In this document: positions 62,102 to 64,000 of the stretch, piece by piece
How the letters are laid out: every line of letters begins with the position of its first letter
How positions within the stretch are numbered: the stretch's first letter is position 1
NCBI GenBank assembly: GCA_963705155.1
Contig: CAVPJC010000026.1
Location: 83,697 to 147,696 of the forward strand
Direction: 5' to 3'
From: CAVPJC01 sp963705155
GTDB lineage: Bacteria > Chloroflexota > Anaerolineae > Anaerolineales > UBA4823
DNA length: 64,000 nucleotides
Notes under the pieces: generated by a model
Seen by the model: only the letters and a program-made list of their open reading frames with translations
Databases searched by the model: none
Told to the model about the DNA's origin: nothing
Program-made: the position numbers and the translations under genes

Positions 62102-63702
62102 TATTTATCCACTCCCTGTAGATACACCTTCGCCTCGTTCATCAATGGTATGATGCCATGAAAAGGAACCAGATAATCCTCTTTTGCCCAAGCGTTCCGA
62201 AATTCTGTCATTCCAGAGCTTGCCATTACATCCATTGTCAACGAATTTTCCTTGGTAAATACGTAGGTTTCAGGTCCTGTTTCAAAAAACCAATTGACAA
62301 CCAGGCCTGCTGCTTCCATTGCTGACTCTCTAGAACTATAGTCCGGATATTTTGTCAAGCGTAGAAGACGAAGCCTCTCTAATTTTTCTTCTTCAGTCAG
62401 ATTGCCTCCCCCACCGCAATCTGGACACGGTCTGAGCGCCCTGATGGATCTACCCGATTTACAGGGTTGTTTCGAACATATGAAAACCTGTCGTAGCTTT
62501 GGGGATCAAATGGATTGGGTATAATCGTATCAGGCTGGATCCAGCGGTTAAGATAACTGTCATACCAGCGTGACCCGTAGAACATCAGCCCAAACTCGGC
62601 CACGTTGCTATACTGCCCGGTGTAGGTGAACTTCGTCGGCAGTGTCCCGCTGGCATACCTTAACTCGCCCCAGGCCTTGTAACGGTTGTCCGTGCTCAGC
62701 ACGCCGGTGCTGGTCGTGGTGATGCTGGTGCTGCCCAGGTGGTCGGTCAGGATGAAATTGAGCGTGCTGCTCCCCGTGCGCACTGCCACGCGCGCCCCGC
62801 CCGCCTCGTAATACTTCTTCATTGTGCCGTGCTACCCGTCCATTCGAAATACGCCCCCACGTGGGCGGTGGTCACCCCGCCTGCCGTGCTCTTCACCCGG
62901 TTGCCGTCGCCATCGTATGTGAATGATGCTGTGGGCGCGTGCCGCTGACCGCCGTCATCTGGTTTTCGGCGTTGTACTGGAAGTTGTAGACCGCCGCCCC
63001 GGTGTGGGTCGTGGCGAGTTTATATTGCCGTTCCTGTCATAGCAGTAGGTCGTCGTACCGGCAGTGGTCACGGCATGTGGGCGGGCCGCCAGCGCCCCTT
63101 CCAGGCAGCCGCTGGATCGGGTTCCGTAGCTGTAGCTGCCCACCGTGCTCTTGCTGGAAAGGTTGCCGGTGTAAGGGTCATAATTGTAGCTCTCCGGCCC
63201 AGTCCCCGTCCCACCCCAGGCATGGGCGCTGGTCAGGCGGTACAGGTTGTCGTAGCCAAAGATCTGCCCTTGCGGGCTGCCGCTCTTGTAGTCGTCGATG
63301 CGCGTCAGGTTGCCCACGGCGTCATAGAAGGCTGCACCCGTGGATGCGTTGAGTAGCGCAAGTCTTGCAGCGTAGTCAACGGAGAAACATCTTCCGGCTT
63401 AATCCGTTTCAGCCGCCCGCTGCCGTTGACGTCGCTCCAGGCAAAGTAATCGAAATCGGTCTTGACCACCGCGTGCTGCCGCTGCTGTCGCCCAGCAGGC
63501 GCACGTCCACCCGCCCGGCGGCGTCGTAGGTGCTGGATTTGACGTAGGTGTTGGTGCCGATCACGCTGTTGACCAGCTTCTGCGGCAGGTAGGTGGTGGT
63601 GACGGTCTCGCCCAGGTCACCGCTGGCATCTGCAGGGTAGCGCATCGTAACCGGCAGGGTGCGGGTAGCGGTATTATTGAGATCAAGGGCATTGATTTGC
63701 TA

Positions 63703-64000
63703 TGATTATGGCAGATTTTTGGGTACCGGGATAGTGACGTTCGTCATCTTTTCGCGATGGGAGAGATGGTTGGCGATGGGTTTCGCTGGCGTTATAAACT
63801 ACCAGTGGGTCACCAATTGAACTAACAATGGCGGTTATTAAACTGTTTCAAAAGGGTTTGCACCTATCTCCTCAAACAGATCCTCGTTTTCGTTTATCTT
63901 TGTACCCGATCTATACATATAATCCACATCACGGTGCGACAACAGTGAACTTAACCGTCCGTGCAGAATTCGTAAATTGATACAAATAGATCTCTATTCT
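63703..64000. other. Window end without a supported gene
   Basis: About 300 bp after the truncated RHS gene. No convincing coding frame or structure was seen. Confidence 0.35.

Larger units (their letters stand above)
61017..63702 (-). pseudogene. RHS/YD-repeat polymorphic toxin gene, interrupted by an IS1-family element and frame slips
   Basis: Minus-strand fragments join to an RHS protein: YD repeats (STYDAAGRVDVRLLGD; GNLTRIDDYKSGSPQG; IFGYDNLYRLTSAHAWGG), then the RHS core (LTDHLGSTSITTTSTGVLST; AEFGLMFYGSRWYDSYLNRW; RFSYVRNNPVNRVDPSGR). The variable C-terminal toxin part (NLTEEEKLERLRLLRLTKYP to GVDKYW) is cut by the insertion at 61341-62101 and resumes as LLATNVGIFIKEHFMNNFLA to YWIESIPPR and a stop at 61017. 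The N-terminal part is missing: a stop lies in frame at about 63,702. The toxin domain (AIVVHNTMGWASGTRIPG) is not identified. Many slips in the repeat part. Confidence 0.8.

Overview
The window reads as chromosome from a GC-rich free-living bacterium, most likely a Chloroflexota/Anaerolineae-type organism. This is inference from gene style: membrane-anchored alpha-2-macroglobulin, a Ser/Thr kinase with an extracellular jelly-roll domain, a T-box-led trp operon, FadN/FadA-type beta-oxidation, a glycyl-radical enzyme operon and RHS proteins. No rRNA, tRNA or CRISPR array was seen. Many otherwise intact, conserved and even essential genes (proS, trpB, trpE, fadA) carry one-base frame slips, often at short homopolymers. 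I treat these as uncorrected sequencing or assembly indels and give each such gene its full span. The density is highest from about 52.8 to 60.1 kb.

Layout. 0-1.45 kb: end of a TetR regulator and an NAD-dependent epimerase. 1.46-7.6 kb (minus): a roughly 2,045-residue alpha-2-macroglobulin with its own promoter. 7.8-12.9 kb (minus): a coupled operon gntR - glycyl radical enzyme - activase - flavin-binding protein, with a candidate operator and a terminator. 13-16.6 kb: a Cys-rich protein, a ParB-fold protein overlapping a response regulator, and a DEAD-box helicase with a terminator inside its leader. 16.65-19.92 kb: an AT-rich island holding an HNH nuclease operon, a divergent PD-(D/E)XK-like nuclease gene, and decayed copies of a small gene bounded by two similar direct repeats. 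20-29.97 kb: single metabolic and detoxification genes (methyltransferases, hydrolases, phosphotriesterase-like enzyme, flavoproteins).

29.9-37.2 kb (minus): complete trpEGDCFBA operon behind a strong promoter and a tryptophan (UGG) T-box. 37.2-41.8 kb: Ser/Thr kinase, an MNT antitoxin with a deleted HEPN toxin, a decayed beta-propeller gene and PspC. 41.85-46.7 kb: ADP-ribosylglycohydrolase, an ABC importer of the ABC_sub_bind (TrpXYZ-like) class, and a nitroreductase. 47-58.26 kb (plus): a TetR-controlled fatty-acid beta-oxidation operon (MBL hydrolase, two acyl-CoA dehydrogenases, hotdog protein, lipoprotein hydrolase, CNNM-type membrane protein, FadN-like, FadA-like, SCP2) closed by a strong hairpin terminator. 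58.26-60.26 kb (minus): proS with a Pro-codon-rich, terminator-containing leader. 60.37-63.7 kb (minus): an RHS polymorphic-toxin gene broken by an IS1-family element, with a candidate immunity gene directly downstream.

The most unusual loci are the two-nuclease island (16.6-19.9 kb), the glycyl-radical operon with a co-translated flavoprotein, the RHS toxin/immunity pair, the acyl-CoA dehydrogenase pair in which one member lacks the catalytic Glu, and the leaders of proS and the helicase gene.
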